Shown: positions 35,932 through 44,591 of the stretch, one piece after another
Layout: each line of letters begins with the position of its first letter
How positions within the stretch are numbered: the first letter of the stretch is position 1
Assembly: GCF_002291445.1 (NCBI RefSeq)
Contig: NZ_CP014137.1
Coordinates: 5,146,001-5,210,000, forward strand
Direction: 5' to 3'
DNA: 64,000 nt
DNA from: Brenneria goodwinii
Lineage (GTDB): Bacteria > Pseudomonadota > Gammaproteobacteria > Enterobacterales > Enterobacteriaceae
Program-made: the position numbers and the translations under genes
The notes under the pieces: generated by a model
The model's database searches: none
What the model was told of the DNA's origin: nothing
What the model saw: only the letters and a program-made list of their open reading frames with translations

Positions 35932-36860
35932 TCAACCGTCTCCCGGCGCAGATAGGGGGTGAACCATAAGGGATTGGTGCGATAGCTTATCGCGCCGCTG
36001 GCGTGGATGCGCGCCGTGGCGCGGCGCGAAGCAAGGCAGAAGGTATGAACGCTGACCGGCATCCCGCCGGTGTGGGTGTAGCCGACTTCGATATGGCAGT
36101 CCGCCGCCATCGACGAACCGCTAAAGCCCATCGCCCCAATGCCCAACGTATTCGCCAGCGTTTGCAGCTCCAGTTCCAGTTCGGCAATCCGCGGATCGGG
36201 ATTACGATCGCCGATAATACGCAGGCAGGCCGCCTGCTTGCCCAGTTGCATACAGGTATCTTTCGAGCCGCCGATGCCGATGCCCACGATGGCGGGCTGA
36301 CAGGCAAGACCCCGTTTCCCAAAGGCGATCAGCGTATCCAGCACAAAACGCTTAATGCCGTCAATGCCGTCGCCGGGGAACAACATGCGGTAGTCGGAGC
36401 CGAATAATCCCCCTTTATGCACGGTGGTGATATCAATCCAGTCCGCGTCGGGTTCAAACGACCACTCAATTTCCGGCGCGTTGATCCCCACGTTATTGTT
36501 ATGTTCGGTCCGCCACAGCGGGTGTACGCGGTTGGGCCGCAGCGGGATGGTTTTCGTCGTTTGCGCGGTGGCCCGGCGAACGGCCCGCTCTACGCCGATA
36601 AACCCGCTCGCTACGCTGGCGTCGTTGCCCACTTTAATGTAGTAGCGGGGAAGTCCCGTGTCGGCGCACATGGGACGCCGATCCTGTCCCGCCGCCCGCC
36701 AGTTTTCGATCATGGTGTCCAGCACGAAGCGAGACAGCTGGCTACTTTCCGTATGCCGCATCGCCTGAATTTTTTCACGGTAATCCGGCGGAATATCAAT
36801 AGCCGCGCGTTTCATTATTTCACTCGCGGCTTCTTCAATGCGTTCGATGGCGATAGTCAT
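35907..36860 (-). CDS. Class I fumarase / L(+)-tartrate dehydratase, alpha subunit
   Basis: This is the N-terminal (Fumerase) half of a class I hydro-lyase, 317 residues (family about 300). It binds an oxygen-sensitive 4Fe-4S cluster; likely ligands are C65 (MCADTGLP), C187 (ACQPAIVGIGIGG) and C255 (ADCHIEVGYTHTGG). The ATG at 36860 follows AGGAG and overlaps the stop of the flavoprotein gene (ATGA), so it is translated as part of the SDH/FRD operon. Two-subunit hydro-lyases of this type include TtdAB (tartrate) and archaeal-type fumarases. Confidence 0.84.
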   Translation of the reverse strand: MTIAIERIEEAASEIMKRAAIDIPPDYREKIQAMRHTESSQLSRFVLDTMIENWRAAGQDRRPMCADTGLPRYYIKVGNDASVASGFIGVERAVRRATAQTTKTIPLRPNRVHPLWRTEHNNNVGINAPEIEWSFEPDADWIDITTVHKGGLFGSDYRMLFPGDGIDGIKRFVLDTLIAFGKRGLACQPAIVGIGIGGSKDTCMQLGKQAACLRIIGDRNPDPRIAELELELQTLANTLGIGAMGFSGSSMAADCHIEVGYTHTGGMPVSVHTFCLASRRATARIHASGAISYRTNPLWFTPYLRRETVEWPENTTI

Positions 36861-38632
36861 AGCGGTGACTCCTGTTCTGCGGGCACCCTCTGGCGCGCAT
36901 CGGCGGGCGTTTCGCTCAGCAGCGACTGGCCGGGTTTTATCCGGGTAAATGAAACCGGCACCCTCTCCAGCGACAGATGTGCGCCGTCGCCGGATGCCTG
37001 AATGCGGGTGTAGCAGGTCTGATGGAGATCGCCGGTTTCCGGGAAATCTTCCCGAAAATGCGCGCCGCGGCTATCGTTGCGGGCCAGCGCCGCGGTGGCG
37101 ATAACGCGTGAGATAAGCAGCTGACTGTCGAGATTCAGCCAGTCGTGCCAGCTCAGATTATACTGGCGCGCATCGTCACGAACGCCGATGCCGGTCAGCT
37201 CGGCGGCATGGTCGTTCAGCATGCTAATGCCGTGCTGGATCCCGGCGTGCGTACGCAGTACGCCAATGTCGTTCCACATGGTTTCCGCCAGCGCGTCGCG
37301 CAACGGCGCCAGAGACGCGGAAGGACGGGAGAAGGGCGCCTCGGCGCGGGCAATGGCGCGGTCGATACTTTCGCGCTCCGGCGCGCGCCAGCTCGTGCCC
37401 CGTTTAATCAGCGCGGCCATGGATTCTCCGGCAATGCCGCCGAAAACCGTCGAGCAGGCGACGCCGTTGCCGCCCAAGCGATTCGCGCCGTGTACGCCGC
37501 CGCTGTCCTCCCCCGCGACGTACAGACCGGGCACCGCCGTGGAGCAATTGGGCTCGAATTCGATGCCGCCCATCAGATAATGGGCCGTGGGGACGATTTC
37601 GACGCAGCCTCCGGCCAGATCGAAACCGCAGTCTGCACAGCGATTGACCATGCCGGGAAAGGCGCGCCGAACCTTATCCTCTCCCAGATGCTTCATCTGA
37701 ATAAATACGCCGCCCATCGGGCCGATGCGGCCCGCGCGCATTTCCGCATAAATGCCGCGGCTGACCACATCACGCGTGGCGCGTTCGCCGCGCGCATCGT
37801 AGCGCTGCATAAAACGTTCGCCCAGGCCGTTGAGCAGATAGCCGCCCGCGCCGCGCAGGCCTTCCTCCAGCACCGTTCCCGTCATCCGGGTATTCGGGCC
37901 GCCGAGCAAACCGGTTGGATGAAACTGCACCATTTCCATGTCGCGCAGCTTCAGGCCGTAGCGCAGCGCCATCGCCAGACCGTCGCAGGCTTTCTCGCCG
38001 GAAGGCGTGTGGTAACGGTACATGGTGGGGCCGGCGCCGGTGGCAAGCAACACCGCTTTAGCCTGAATAAAACGGTAGATGCCGCGGCGCATATCAATGA
38101 ACAGCACGCCGGCGATGCCTGAACCGTCCGATGCCGGGATCAGCTCTATCGCCCGGTGTTCTTCCAGCTCCCGCACGCCGGCGGCGCGCACCTGTTCCAT
38201 CAGGCGGTTGATGATTTCAATGCCGGTCAGATCCGACTTGTGTACGGTGCGATCGAACGTTTGGCCGGCGAACGCTTTCTGGTGCAGCGTGCCGTCGGGG
38301 TTACGATCGAAGAAACAGCCCAGTTCGTTTTCCAGTTCCTGGACGCGTTCAACGGCGCCCTCCACCAGGCGCCATACCAGATCCTGGCGCGGCAGCCATT
38401 TGCCGCCGTTGATGGTATCCATAAAGTGGCGTTCTACGGAGTCGCCCGCCGCCAGCGCCACGTTATAACCCCCCTGTACCATGCGGGTACAGCCGCTTTT
38501 GCCCAGCAACCCCTTGGTGGCGACGATGACTTCCAGATCGGGGGCGGATTGTCTGGCATGCAGCGCGGCAAACAGTCCCGCGCCGCCGGAGCCTACAATC
38601 AGGATATCGGTTTTCAGCGACTCAATTTGCAT
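36857..38632 (-). CDS. Succinate dehydrogenase/fumarate reductase flavoprotein subunit, atypical
   Basis: The 591-residue flavoprotein interconverts fumarate and succinate or a close analogue. FAD-binding GSGGAGL is at 14-20. Active-site residues known from FrdA are kept: QFHPTG (His238), Arg287 (proton shuttle), TAHY (His351), HGANRLGGN and NDSRGAH. At the place where FrdA/SdhA carry the histidine that binds FAD covalently (RSHT), this protein reads KSGCT (residues 45-49) with no histidine, so FAD is predicted to be non-covalent, as in L-aspartate oxidase. A cysteine-rich insert (CADCGFDLAGGC) lies near 332. It starts two bases after the second anchor gene. L-aspartate oxidase is less likely because an iron-sulfur subunit and anchors are encoded upstream. 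Confidence 0.85.
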   Translation of the reverse strand: MQIESLKTDILIVGSGGAGLFAALHARQSAPDLEVIVATKGLLGKSGCTRMVQGGYNVALAAGDSVERHFMDTINGGKWLPRQDLVWRLVEGAVERVQELENELGCFFDRNPDGTLHQKAFAGQTFDRTVHKSDLTGIEIINRLMEQVRAAGVRELEEHRAIELIPASDGSGIAGVLFIDMRRGIYRFIQAKAVLLATGAGPTMYRYHTPSGEKACDGLAMALRYGLKLRDMEMVQFHPTGLLGGPNTRMTGTVLEEGLRGAGGYLLNGLGERFMQRYDARGERATRDVVSRGIYAEMRAGRIGPMGGVFIQMKHLGEDKVRRAFPGMVNRCADCGFDLAGGCVEIVPTAHYLMGGIEFEPNCSTAVPGLYVAGEDSGGVHGANRLGGNGVACSTVFGGIAGESMAALIKRGTSWRAPERESIDRAIARAEAPFSRPSASLAPLRDALAETMWNDIGVLRTHAGIQHGISMLNDHAAELTGIGVRDDARQYNLSWHDWLNLDSQLLISRVIATAALARNDSRGAHFREDFPETGDLHQTCYTRIQASGDGAHLSLERVPVSFTRIKPGQSLLSETPADARQRVPAEQESPL

Positions 38633-38634
38633 AC

Positions 38635-38991
38635 TCAGAGCACTCCCAGCAGAAACGCCGCGCCAACGGCGATGGAAAACGCGCTTCCCCAGCCGATCCA
38701 GTTAAGGCGCGTGGCCCGGATGCTGCGCCAGTTCAGGCACTCCAGCGCCAGCAGACGCAGGCCGAAACAAAAGTGCAGGCTGAGCAACATCACCAACCCC
38801 CATTCGGCGGCTTTCACCAGCGGGTGTTCGCTGAAACGAATAAAACGTTCCAGCTGCGCTTCGCTTTCCAGCGCCAGGCCAAGCACCAGAAAATGAACCG
38901 GCAAAAACAGGGCGAGCAGCAGCCCGGATAACCGGTGTCCGATAAACGCCAGCCAGGATTTATGGTGATGGAAGGATTGTATTTTTATCAT
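38635..38991 (-). CDS. SDH/FRD-type membrane anchor subunit, second
   Basis: A 118-residue protein with three predicted transmembrane helices (about 16-40, 58-80 and 95-117). It has an SdhC-like element IGHRLSGLLLALFLPVHFL near residue 17 and a further histidine in SLHFCFGLRLL near 69, possible haem or quinone-site ligands. The ATG at 38991 overlaps the stop of the preceding anchor gene (ATGA). Its identity rests on position between iron-sulfur and flavoprotein subunits plus the HRLSG motif. Confidence 0.72.
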   Translation of the reverse strand: MIKIQSFHHHKSWLAFIGHRLSGLLLALFLPVHFLVLGLALESEAQLERFIRFSEHPLVKAAEWGLVMLLSLHFCFGLRLLALECLNWRSIRATRLNWIGWGSAFSIAVGAAFLLGVL

Positions 38992-39323
38992 GTCGGCACG
39001 CCTCCAACGGCAATCACCGCCCGGATGCCCAGGAGCAGCAACAGCAGGCTGAAGCTCAGACTGAACCAGCCGGCGCGACGATACGATAACCCGGCCCATT
39101 CGATCAGCACGCTGCGCACGCCAGCCAGCGTGTGGAGGGCGGCGCACACAACGAAAGCGGAATAAAATAGGATCCAGCCCCAGCTTCCCTGCGTTCTGCC
39201 CAGAATCGCCGCCGCGCTCAGGCCGTGATGCACGGCGTAGATCATCACCCCGAGGTGAATGAACACAAAAGGGATCAGCAACAGGGTGGTAAGGCGCTGT
39301 AGTATGAACAGGAATCGCTCCAT
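38988..39323 (-). CDS. SDH/FRD-type membrane anchor subunit, first
   Basis: A 111-residue protein with three predicted transmembrane helices (about 9-31, 47-70 and 85-107). Histidines in FIHLGVMIYAVHH near residue 18 and in ALHTLAGVRSV near 65 are in positions suited to quinone or haem binding. The frame is open to 39344, but GGAG stands before the ATG at 39323. It begins two bases after the iron-sulfur subunit stop. No close named homologue is recognised; the call is from size, topology and operon place. Confidence 0.68.
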   Translation of the reverse strand: MERFLFILQRLTTLLLIPFVFIHLGVMIYAVHHGLSAAAILGRTQGSWGWILFYSAFVVCAALHTLAGVRSVLIEWAGLSYRRAGWFSLSFSLLLLLLGIRAVIAVGGVPT

Positions 39324-39325
39324 GG

Positions 39326-40045
39326 TTACTCCTTTAGGAACCACTGGAACAAGGTGACTTTTTTCAGGCCGGCGATGCTGCGAGTGGGGCTAAGACCGAT
39401 AGGGCAGCACTGCATACAGTTGCCTTCGGTGTGGCAGGCGCCGACGCCGCCTGCCGATCCCACCCGCTTTTTAACCTGACTTCTGTCGGCATGACGTTCA
39501 TCGTTAAGCTGTGTCCAGGCGCGATTAAGCGCCGCCGGGCCGAGGTAATTTTTATCCCATGCCACGATATCGCAGGCGGCATAGCAGATAGCGCAGTTGA
39601 TGCATTCGATCGCTTCACTGGCGCGCTGGCGCGGCTCACTTTGCGGATCGACGCGCGCCGGTGCGTCGGCGCGCGTGGCGGAGGATCGAAAATGACCGCC
39701 AGCCGCCTGCCATTTATCAAAGAACTCGCGCATATCCACCACCAGATCTTTAACCCGCGGCAGATTTCTGAGCGGCGCCAGGCGCAGCGTTCCCTGTTCT
39801 TCAACGCGGCTGACGTGCGTGCGGCAGGCCCAGCGCGGCGCGCCATTGACCATCATGGCACAGGAGCCGCAAACGCCGACCCGGCATGAAAAGCGATAGG
39901 CAAGAGAGGGGTCGATACGTTGCTGAATCTCCGTCACCACATCAAGCACGGTTTGGTTGTCGCGCCAGGGAACCAGATAAGTGGCTTCGGCATCCGGCGT
40001 ATCGCCGCGTGATATTTTTACTGTTAGGTGTTTTTTAATGTCCAT
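39326..40045 (-). CDS. Succinate dehydrogenase/fumarate reductase iron-sulfur subunit
   Basis: This 239-residue subunit passes electrons between the flavoprotein and membrane quinone. The N-terminal 2Fe-2S ligands are C54, C59, C62 and C74 (CRVGVCGSC, then AC). The C-terminal domain has CINCAICYAAC at 148-158 plus C204, C210 and C214 (CHTEGNCMQCCPIG), enough for the 4Fe-4S and 3Fe-4S clusters. It is the first gene of a six-gene operon (B-C-D-A, then the two fumarase subunits), an order unlike sdhCDAB or frdABCD of E. coli. No good ribosome-binding site precedes the ATG at 40045. Confidence 0.88.
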   Translation of the reverse strand: MDIKKHLTVKISRGDTPDAEATYLVPWRDNQTVLDVVTEIQQRIDPSLAYRFSCRVGVCGSCAMMVNGAPRWACRTHVSRVEEQGTLRLAPLRNLPRVKDLVVDMREFFDKWQAAGGHFRSSATRADAPARVDPQSEPRQRASEAIECINCAICYAACDIVAWDKNYLGPAALNRAWTQLNDERHADRSQVKKRVGSAGGVGACHTEGNCMQCCPIGLSPTRSIAGLKKVTLFQWFLKE

Positions 40046-40242
40046 TGTTTTTGATTCATTTTCCCGGCGCTTGGTGTTTTTTATTTATTGCCTTTCTACC
40101 GCCTGCGTATGATTTGATGCCTGTTTATTTATCCTTATGAAAGATTAATAGCAGACTAATAGGAGTTGACTATACACATACGGAGAGTGTGGTTAACCAT
40201 TAAATATAGATAAGTAAAATCAAAAAATAGAAATAGCCGCAT

Positions 40243-40259
40243 ATCACATTAAATGTGAT
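40243..40259. promoter_or_regulatory. Perfect 17-base palindrome, candidate operator
   Basis: ATCACATT-A-AATGTGAT is a perfect inverted repeat about 200 bases upstream of the iron-sulfur subunit gene. The half-sites resemble CRP half-sites in the outward orientation (TCACA ... TGTGA), which is not a normal CRP site. A local regulator is not identified. Confidence 0.45.
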
Positions 40260-40294
40260 CGCTAATAAATTTTTTGCAATGGCAGTATTATTTT

Positions 40295-40308
40295 TTGATT
40301 AAAATCAA
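40295..40308. promoter_or_regulatory. FNR-type box
   Basis: TTGAT-TAAA-ATCAA matches the FNR consensus TTGAT-N4-ATCAA at all ten fixed bases. It is 250 bases upstream of the iron-sulfur subunit ATG and 259 bases before the binding-protein ATG. Anaerobic control would suit a fumarate reductase and an oxygen-sensitive fumarase. Confidence 0.6.
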
Positions 40309-40566
40309 TTAATTAAATTAATTTCTCTATTTTTTTATGCATTAATGGGATATGTGATGAAATGATTTATCAGGCTGGATTGGTCCGGCATGGTTAATTA
40401 AAACGGATTTTTTAATTAATTTTATTAGAAAAATAAAAGTTACCTCTCACGATCGCGAGTTACGTATAGCTTATTCCAAAATACTATTTATTAATGGGTA
40501 ATGAGTTATTTACTCTCTCCTGGGTTGATTCAATTATTATTTAACTTTCATTAACAGGTACTGTCC

Positions 40567-41622
40567 ATGAAAAAGAACAGCAATAATACCGTTAATTCAG
40601 CAACGCGTTTACAAAATAAAGTTTTGGCTATCGTCACGGCGGCGAGTCTGCTGTTTGCCGGGCTGGGCATCTCCGCCCATGCACAGGCGGAAGGTAACCT
40701 GCGTATCGCCCAACAGTTTGGTATTGTCTATCTGCTGTTGAATGTCGCACAGGAAAACAAGCTGATTGAAAAACACGGCAAAGCCGAAGGGTTGGATATT
40801 AAGGTTGAATATCTGCAACTCTCCGGCGGTTCGGCCGTGAACGATGCGCTGCTCTCCGGCGCGGTGGATATCGCCGGCGCCGGGATCGGGCCGTTGTTTA
40901 CCATCTGGGATCGCACCAGGGGGCGTCAGAACGTCCGCGCCGTCGTGGCGACCGGCAATTTCCCTTACTATCTGATTAGCACTAACCCGAATGTAAAAAC
41001 CATTGCCGATTTTACCGAGAAGGATCGCATTGCCGTTCCGGCGGTAGGCGTGTCGGTGCAGTCGCGTTTTCTGCAACAGGCGTCCGCAAAGCTGTGGGGG
41101 GATAAAGAATACAACCGCCTGGATAAGTTGCAGGTCGCCGTTCCCCATCCGGACGCCACTGCCGCCATTATCAGCGGCGGCACGGAAATCACGGCGCATT
41201 TCGGCAATGCGCCATTCCAGGAACAAGAACTGGCCGGCAATCCCAATGCGCACATCGTACTTAATTCCTATGATGTCTCCGGCGGTTCGTCTTCTCCGGT
41301 GGTGCTGTACTCCACGGAAAAGTTTCGTCAGGAAAATCCGCGCACCTATCGCGCTTTCGTGAACGCCATTGCGGAAGCGGCCGACTTTGCCGCCAGTAAC
41401 CCAGAGGCGGCGGCCGACGCATTTATCAACATCACAAAGTCCAAAATCGATCGTCAGCTGTTGCTCAGCATTCTTAAAAGTCCGGAAACGAAATTTACCA
41501 TTACGCCACGCAATACGCTGCAGCTTGGTCAGTTCCTGCAGCAGGTCGGCGCCATCAAGAATAGACCGGAAAAGGTAGAGGATTACTTCTTTGAAGATCC
41601 GCATGTGGCGTCTGGAAGCTAA
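40567..41622 (+). CDS. Orphan ABC transporter binding protein, SsuA/NMT1-like
   Basis: The 351-residue periplasmic protein has a long signal sequence (about 1-41, ending HAQAE) and a type II binding fold of the nitrate/sulfonate/NMT1 group (GNLRIAQQFGIVYLLLNVAQE, LSGGSAVNDALLSGAVDIAGAG). There is no permease or ATPase gene beside it, so it must work with a transporter encoded elsewhere or be a remnant. It is divergent from the SDH/fumarase operon and may share its control. The ligand cannot be predicted. Confidence 0.82.
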   Translation: MKKNSNNTVNSATRLQNKVLAIVTAASLLFAGLGISAHAQAEGNLRIAQQFGIVYLLLNVAQENKLIEKHGKAEGLDIKVEYLQLSGGSAVNDALLSGAVDIAGAGIGPLFTIWDRTRGRQNVRAVVATGNFPYYLISTNPNVKTIADFTEKDRIAVPAVGVSVQSRFLQQASAKLWGDKEYNRLDKLQVAVPHPDATAAIISGGTEITAHFGNAPFQEQELAGNPNAHIVLNSYDVSGGSSSPVVLYSTEKFRQENPRTYRAFVNAIAEAADFAASNPEAAADAFINITKSKIDRQLLLSILKSPETKFTITPRNTLQLGQFLQQVGAIKNRPEKVEDYFFEDPHVASGS

Positions 41623-41909
41623 AGCGAGTCTGAACATTTCCCGTTAACTGTCAGAGGGAAAAAGGCCGGAATAGGCAAGTTCTCAAACGGAGCGTAGGCG
41701 GGTTTTACTTTGGCTGGAAGCCTATTGGACGGCGCTGGCGGGTCAATATATTCCTCATCTTGCGGCTGGCCTTCGCTGGAAGGCGGGACGGCATGAATAT
41801 CCAGACTACTTGGCGTCTGTCCATTCCTGCCGTATTCGCCGGACGAGGGCTCAATGCTTTGTCAGCATGTGAGCCCTCCAGGGTTAGTGGTTAGCCTACT
41901 CAGCAGCCG
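41623..41909. repeat. Convergent spacer with long hairpin
   Basis: Between two convergent genes. The main feature is a hairpin at 41845-41878: GAGGGCTCA-ATGCT pairs with AGCAT-(G)-TGAGCCCTC, 14 base pairs with one bulged G around a TTGTC loop. It has no U-run on either strand but its position suggests a bidirectional transcript end for adhE and the binding-protein gene. Confidence 0.55.
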
Positions 41910-44591
41910 TCAGTTCTTTGCTTTCCCCTTTTTGCCGTTTGTCGTGACTTTAGGCCCATCGGCCTGCTTAGACGCGGCGGGAGTATTGCTATAGGCGCGG
42001 CCGTAGTAGGTATCCAACAGGATCTGCTTCAGCTCGGAGATCAGCGGATAACGCGGGTTGGCGCCGGTGCATTGGTCGTCAAATGCGTCTTCGGACAGTT
42101 TATCGACCTTGGCCAGAAAATCGGCTTCCTGCACGCCGAAATCGCGAATGCTGGCTGGGACATCCAGCGCCGCCTTGGTCTCGTCCAGCCAGGCCAGCAG
42201 TTTGTCGATTTTCTGTCCCACGTCGTCGCCAGGGGCGCTGAGGGCCAGATAGTCGGCAATTTCCGCGTAGCGTTTGCGGGCCTGCGGATAACCGTATTGA
42301 CTGAATGTTGTCTGTTTGGTCGGTTTATCGGTCGCATTATAGCGAATGACGTTACAGATCAGCATGGCATTGGCCAGACCGTGTGGAATATGGAATTCGG
42401 AACCCAGCTTATGCGCCATGGAGTGGCACACGCCCAGGAAGGCATTGGCGAAGGCGATACCGGCGATGCTCGCCGCGTTGTGTACCCGTTCGCGAGCCAC
42501 CGGGTTTTTTGCGCCTTCCTGATAGCTGGTGACCAGATTGCCGTGCAGCAGTTTCAGCGCCTGCAATGCCTGGCCGTCGCTGAATTCGTTGGCCAGCACC
42601 GACACATAGGCTTCCGTGGCGTGGGTGACCGCATCCAGGCCGCCGAACGCGCACAGCGACTTCGGCATACTCATGACCAGATCGGCATCCACGATCGCCA
42701 TATCCGGGGTTAACGCATAGTCCGCCAGCGGATATTTCACGCCGGTGACATCGTCGGTAACCACCGCAAACGGCGTGACCTCGGAACCGGTGCCGGAGGT
42801 GGTGGGAATACAGATCATGCGCGCTTTTACCCCCATTTTCGGGAAGGTGTGGATACGTTTGCGGATATCCATAAAGCGCAGCGCCAGATCCTCGAAGCGG
42901 GTTTCCGGATGTTCATACATAACCCACATCAGCTTGGCTGCGTCCATCGGCGAGCCGCCGCCCAGCGCGATGATAACATCCGGGTTGAAAGCATTAACCT
43001 GCTCGGTCCCCTTGCGAACAATGCTCAGCGTTGGGTCGGCCTCGACTTCGAAGAACACTTCGGTGGCGATGCCGTGTTGCTTCAAACGTGATATCACCTG
43101 ATCGGCATAACCGTTATTGAACAGGAAGCGGTCGGTAACGATAAATACGCGTTTAGCACCGTCGCGCACGACTTCGGCCAGCGCAACGGGAAGCGAGCCG
43201 CGCCGGAAATAGATGGATTTGGGAAGTTTATGCCACAACATATTTTCCGCTCGCTTGGCTACGGTTTTTATATTGAGAAGGTGTTTTGGACCCACGTTTT
43301 CCGAAACGGAGTTGCCGCCCCAGGAACCGCAGCCCAGCGTCAGTGACGGTACCAGTTTGAAGTTGTACAGATCGCCGATACCGCCGTAAGAGGTTGGTGA
43401 GTTGATCAGCACGCGGGAGGTTTTCATCCGTTCGCCGAAGTAAAGCACCCGGTGGGCATGATTATCCTGATCGGTGTACAAGCAGCTGGTGTGGCCGATA
43501 CCCTCCATGTTGAGCAGTTTTTCAGCGATATCGACCGCTTCGCTGAAATTCTGCGCCCGGTATAGCGCCAGCGTGGGAGACAGTTTCTCATGCGCGAAAG
43601 GCTCGGATTCGTCGGCTTTGGAAACCTCGCCGATCAGCACTTTGGTGTCCGGCGGGACGCTGATTCCGGCCATTTCGGCAATTTTCACCGCGGACTGACC
43701 AACGATAGCGGCATTTAACCCGCCATTTTTTCTCAGGATATTGCCGACGGCCGTGAGCTCTTGGCCTTGCAGAATATAGCCGCCCTGAGCGAGGAAGCCC
43801 GCGCGGACTTCGTCATAAATGCTCTTGACGACGATGGCGGACTGTTCGGATGAACAGATCATGCCGTTATCGAAGGTTTTTGACATCAGAATGGAGGCGA
43901 CGAACCGTTTGACGTCGGCGCTTTCATCCACCACCACCGGCGTGTTGCCGGGGCCGACGCCCAGCGCCGGTTTGCCGGAGCTATAGGCCGCTTTGACCAT
44001 TCCCGGCCCACCGGTGGCGAGGATCATGTTGATATCGGGGTGGTGCATCAACTGGTTGGTCAGCTCAATGGTCGGTTCGCTAACCCAACCGATGATATCT
44101 TCCGGGGCGCCGGCGGCGACCGCCGCTTGCAGAACGATCTCTACCGCCCGGTTGGTGGCGTTTTTCGCCCGCGGATGCGGCGAAAAAATAATGCCATTAC
44201 GCGTTTTCAGGCTGATAAGCGCTTTGAAAATCGCGGTAGAGGTTGGGTTGGTGGTCGGCACGATGCCGCAGATCAGACCGACGGGAGCGGCGATACGGAT
44301 CGTGCCGTAGGCGTCATCTTCAGACAGGATGCCGCAGGTTTTCTCATTTTTATAGGTGTTGTAGATGTATTCGGATGCGAAGTGGTTTTTAATCACTTTA
44401 TCTTCCACTACGCCCATTCCCGATTCTTCCACCGCCATTTTCGCCAGCGGAATGCGGGCGGCGGCGGCGGCAAGCGCTGCAGCGTGGAATATGTTATCCA
44501 CCTGTTCCTGCGTATAATCGGCATAGATGCGTTGGGCCTTTTTCACCCGGGCAACCAAAGTATCAAGATCATCAATTTGTGTAACGGCCAT
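41910..44591 (-). CDS. adhE: Bifunctional aldehyde-alcohol dehydrogenase AdhE
   Basis: AdhE reduces acetyl-CoA to acetaldehyde and then ethanol with two NADH during fermentation, and assembles into spirosomes. The protein has 893 residues (E. coli 891). The N-terminal CoA-acylating aldehyde dehydrogenase carries the catalytic cysteine in NGMICSSEQS near residue 246. The C-terminal iron alcohol dehydrogenase has ALGGGSPMDAAK and metal histidines in CHSMAHKLGSEFHIPHGLAN near 720-740. GGAG precedes the ATG at 44591; the frame extends 12 bases upstream to an unlikely TTG. A diverged ERIC element occupies the leader just upstream. Confidence 0.97.
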   Translation of the reverse strand: MAVTQIDDLDTLVARVKKAQRIYADYTQEQVDNIFHAAALAAAAARIPLAKMAVEESGMGVVEDKVIKNHFASEYIYNTYKNEKTCGILSEDDAYGTIRIAAPVGLICGIVPTTNPTSTAIFKALISLKTRNGIIFSPHPRAKNATNRAVEIVLQAAVAAGAPEDIIGWVSEPTIELTNQLMHHPDINMILATGGPGMVKAAYSSGKPALGVGPGNTPVVVDESADVKRFVASILMSKTFDNGMICSSEQSAIVVKSIYDEVRAGFLAQGGYILQGQELTAVGNILRKNGGLNAAIVGQSAVKIAEMAGISVPPDTKVLIGEVSKADESEPFAHEKLSPTLALYRAQNFSEAVDIAEKLLNMEGIGHTSCLYTDQDNHAHRVLYFGERMKTSRVLINSPTSYGGIGDLYNFKLVPSLTLGCGSWGGNSVSENVGPKHLLNIKTVAKRAENMLWHKLPKSIYFRRGSLPVALAEVVRDGAKRVFIVTDRFLFNNGYADQVISRLKQHGIATEVFFEVEADPTLSIVRKGTEQVNAFNPDVIIALGGGSPMDAAKLMWVMYEHPETRFEDLALRFMDIRKRIHTFPKMGVKARMICIPTTSGTGSEVTPFAVVTDDVTGVKYPLADYALTPDMAIVDADLVMSMPKSLCAFGGLDAVTHATEAYVSVLANEFSDGQALQALKLLHGNLVTSYQEGAKNPVARERVHNAASIAGIAFANAFLGVCHSMAHKLGSEFHIPHGLANAMLICNVIRYNATDKPTKQTTFSQYGYPQARKRYAEIADYLALSAPGDDVGQKIDKLLAWLDETKAALDVPASIRDFGVQEADFLAKVDKLSEDAFDDQCTGANPRYPLISELKQILLDTYYGRAYSNTPAASKQADGPKVTTNGKKGKAKN

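Larger units (their letters stand above)
40046..40566. promoter_or_regulatory. AT-rich divergent control region of the SDH/fumarase operon
   Basis: This 521-base stretch is markedly AT-rich and has no gene. It contains a 17-base palindrome at 40243-40259 and a perfect FNR-type box at 40295-40308. It should hold the promoters of the SDH/FRD-fumarase operon (leftward) and of the binding-protein gene at 40567 (rightward). Confidence 0.6.

Noticed and set aside
37145..38122. 325-codon open frame antisense to the flavoprotein gene
   Set aside because: GC-rich shadow frame of a real gene.
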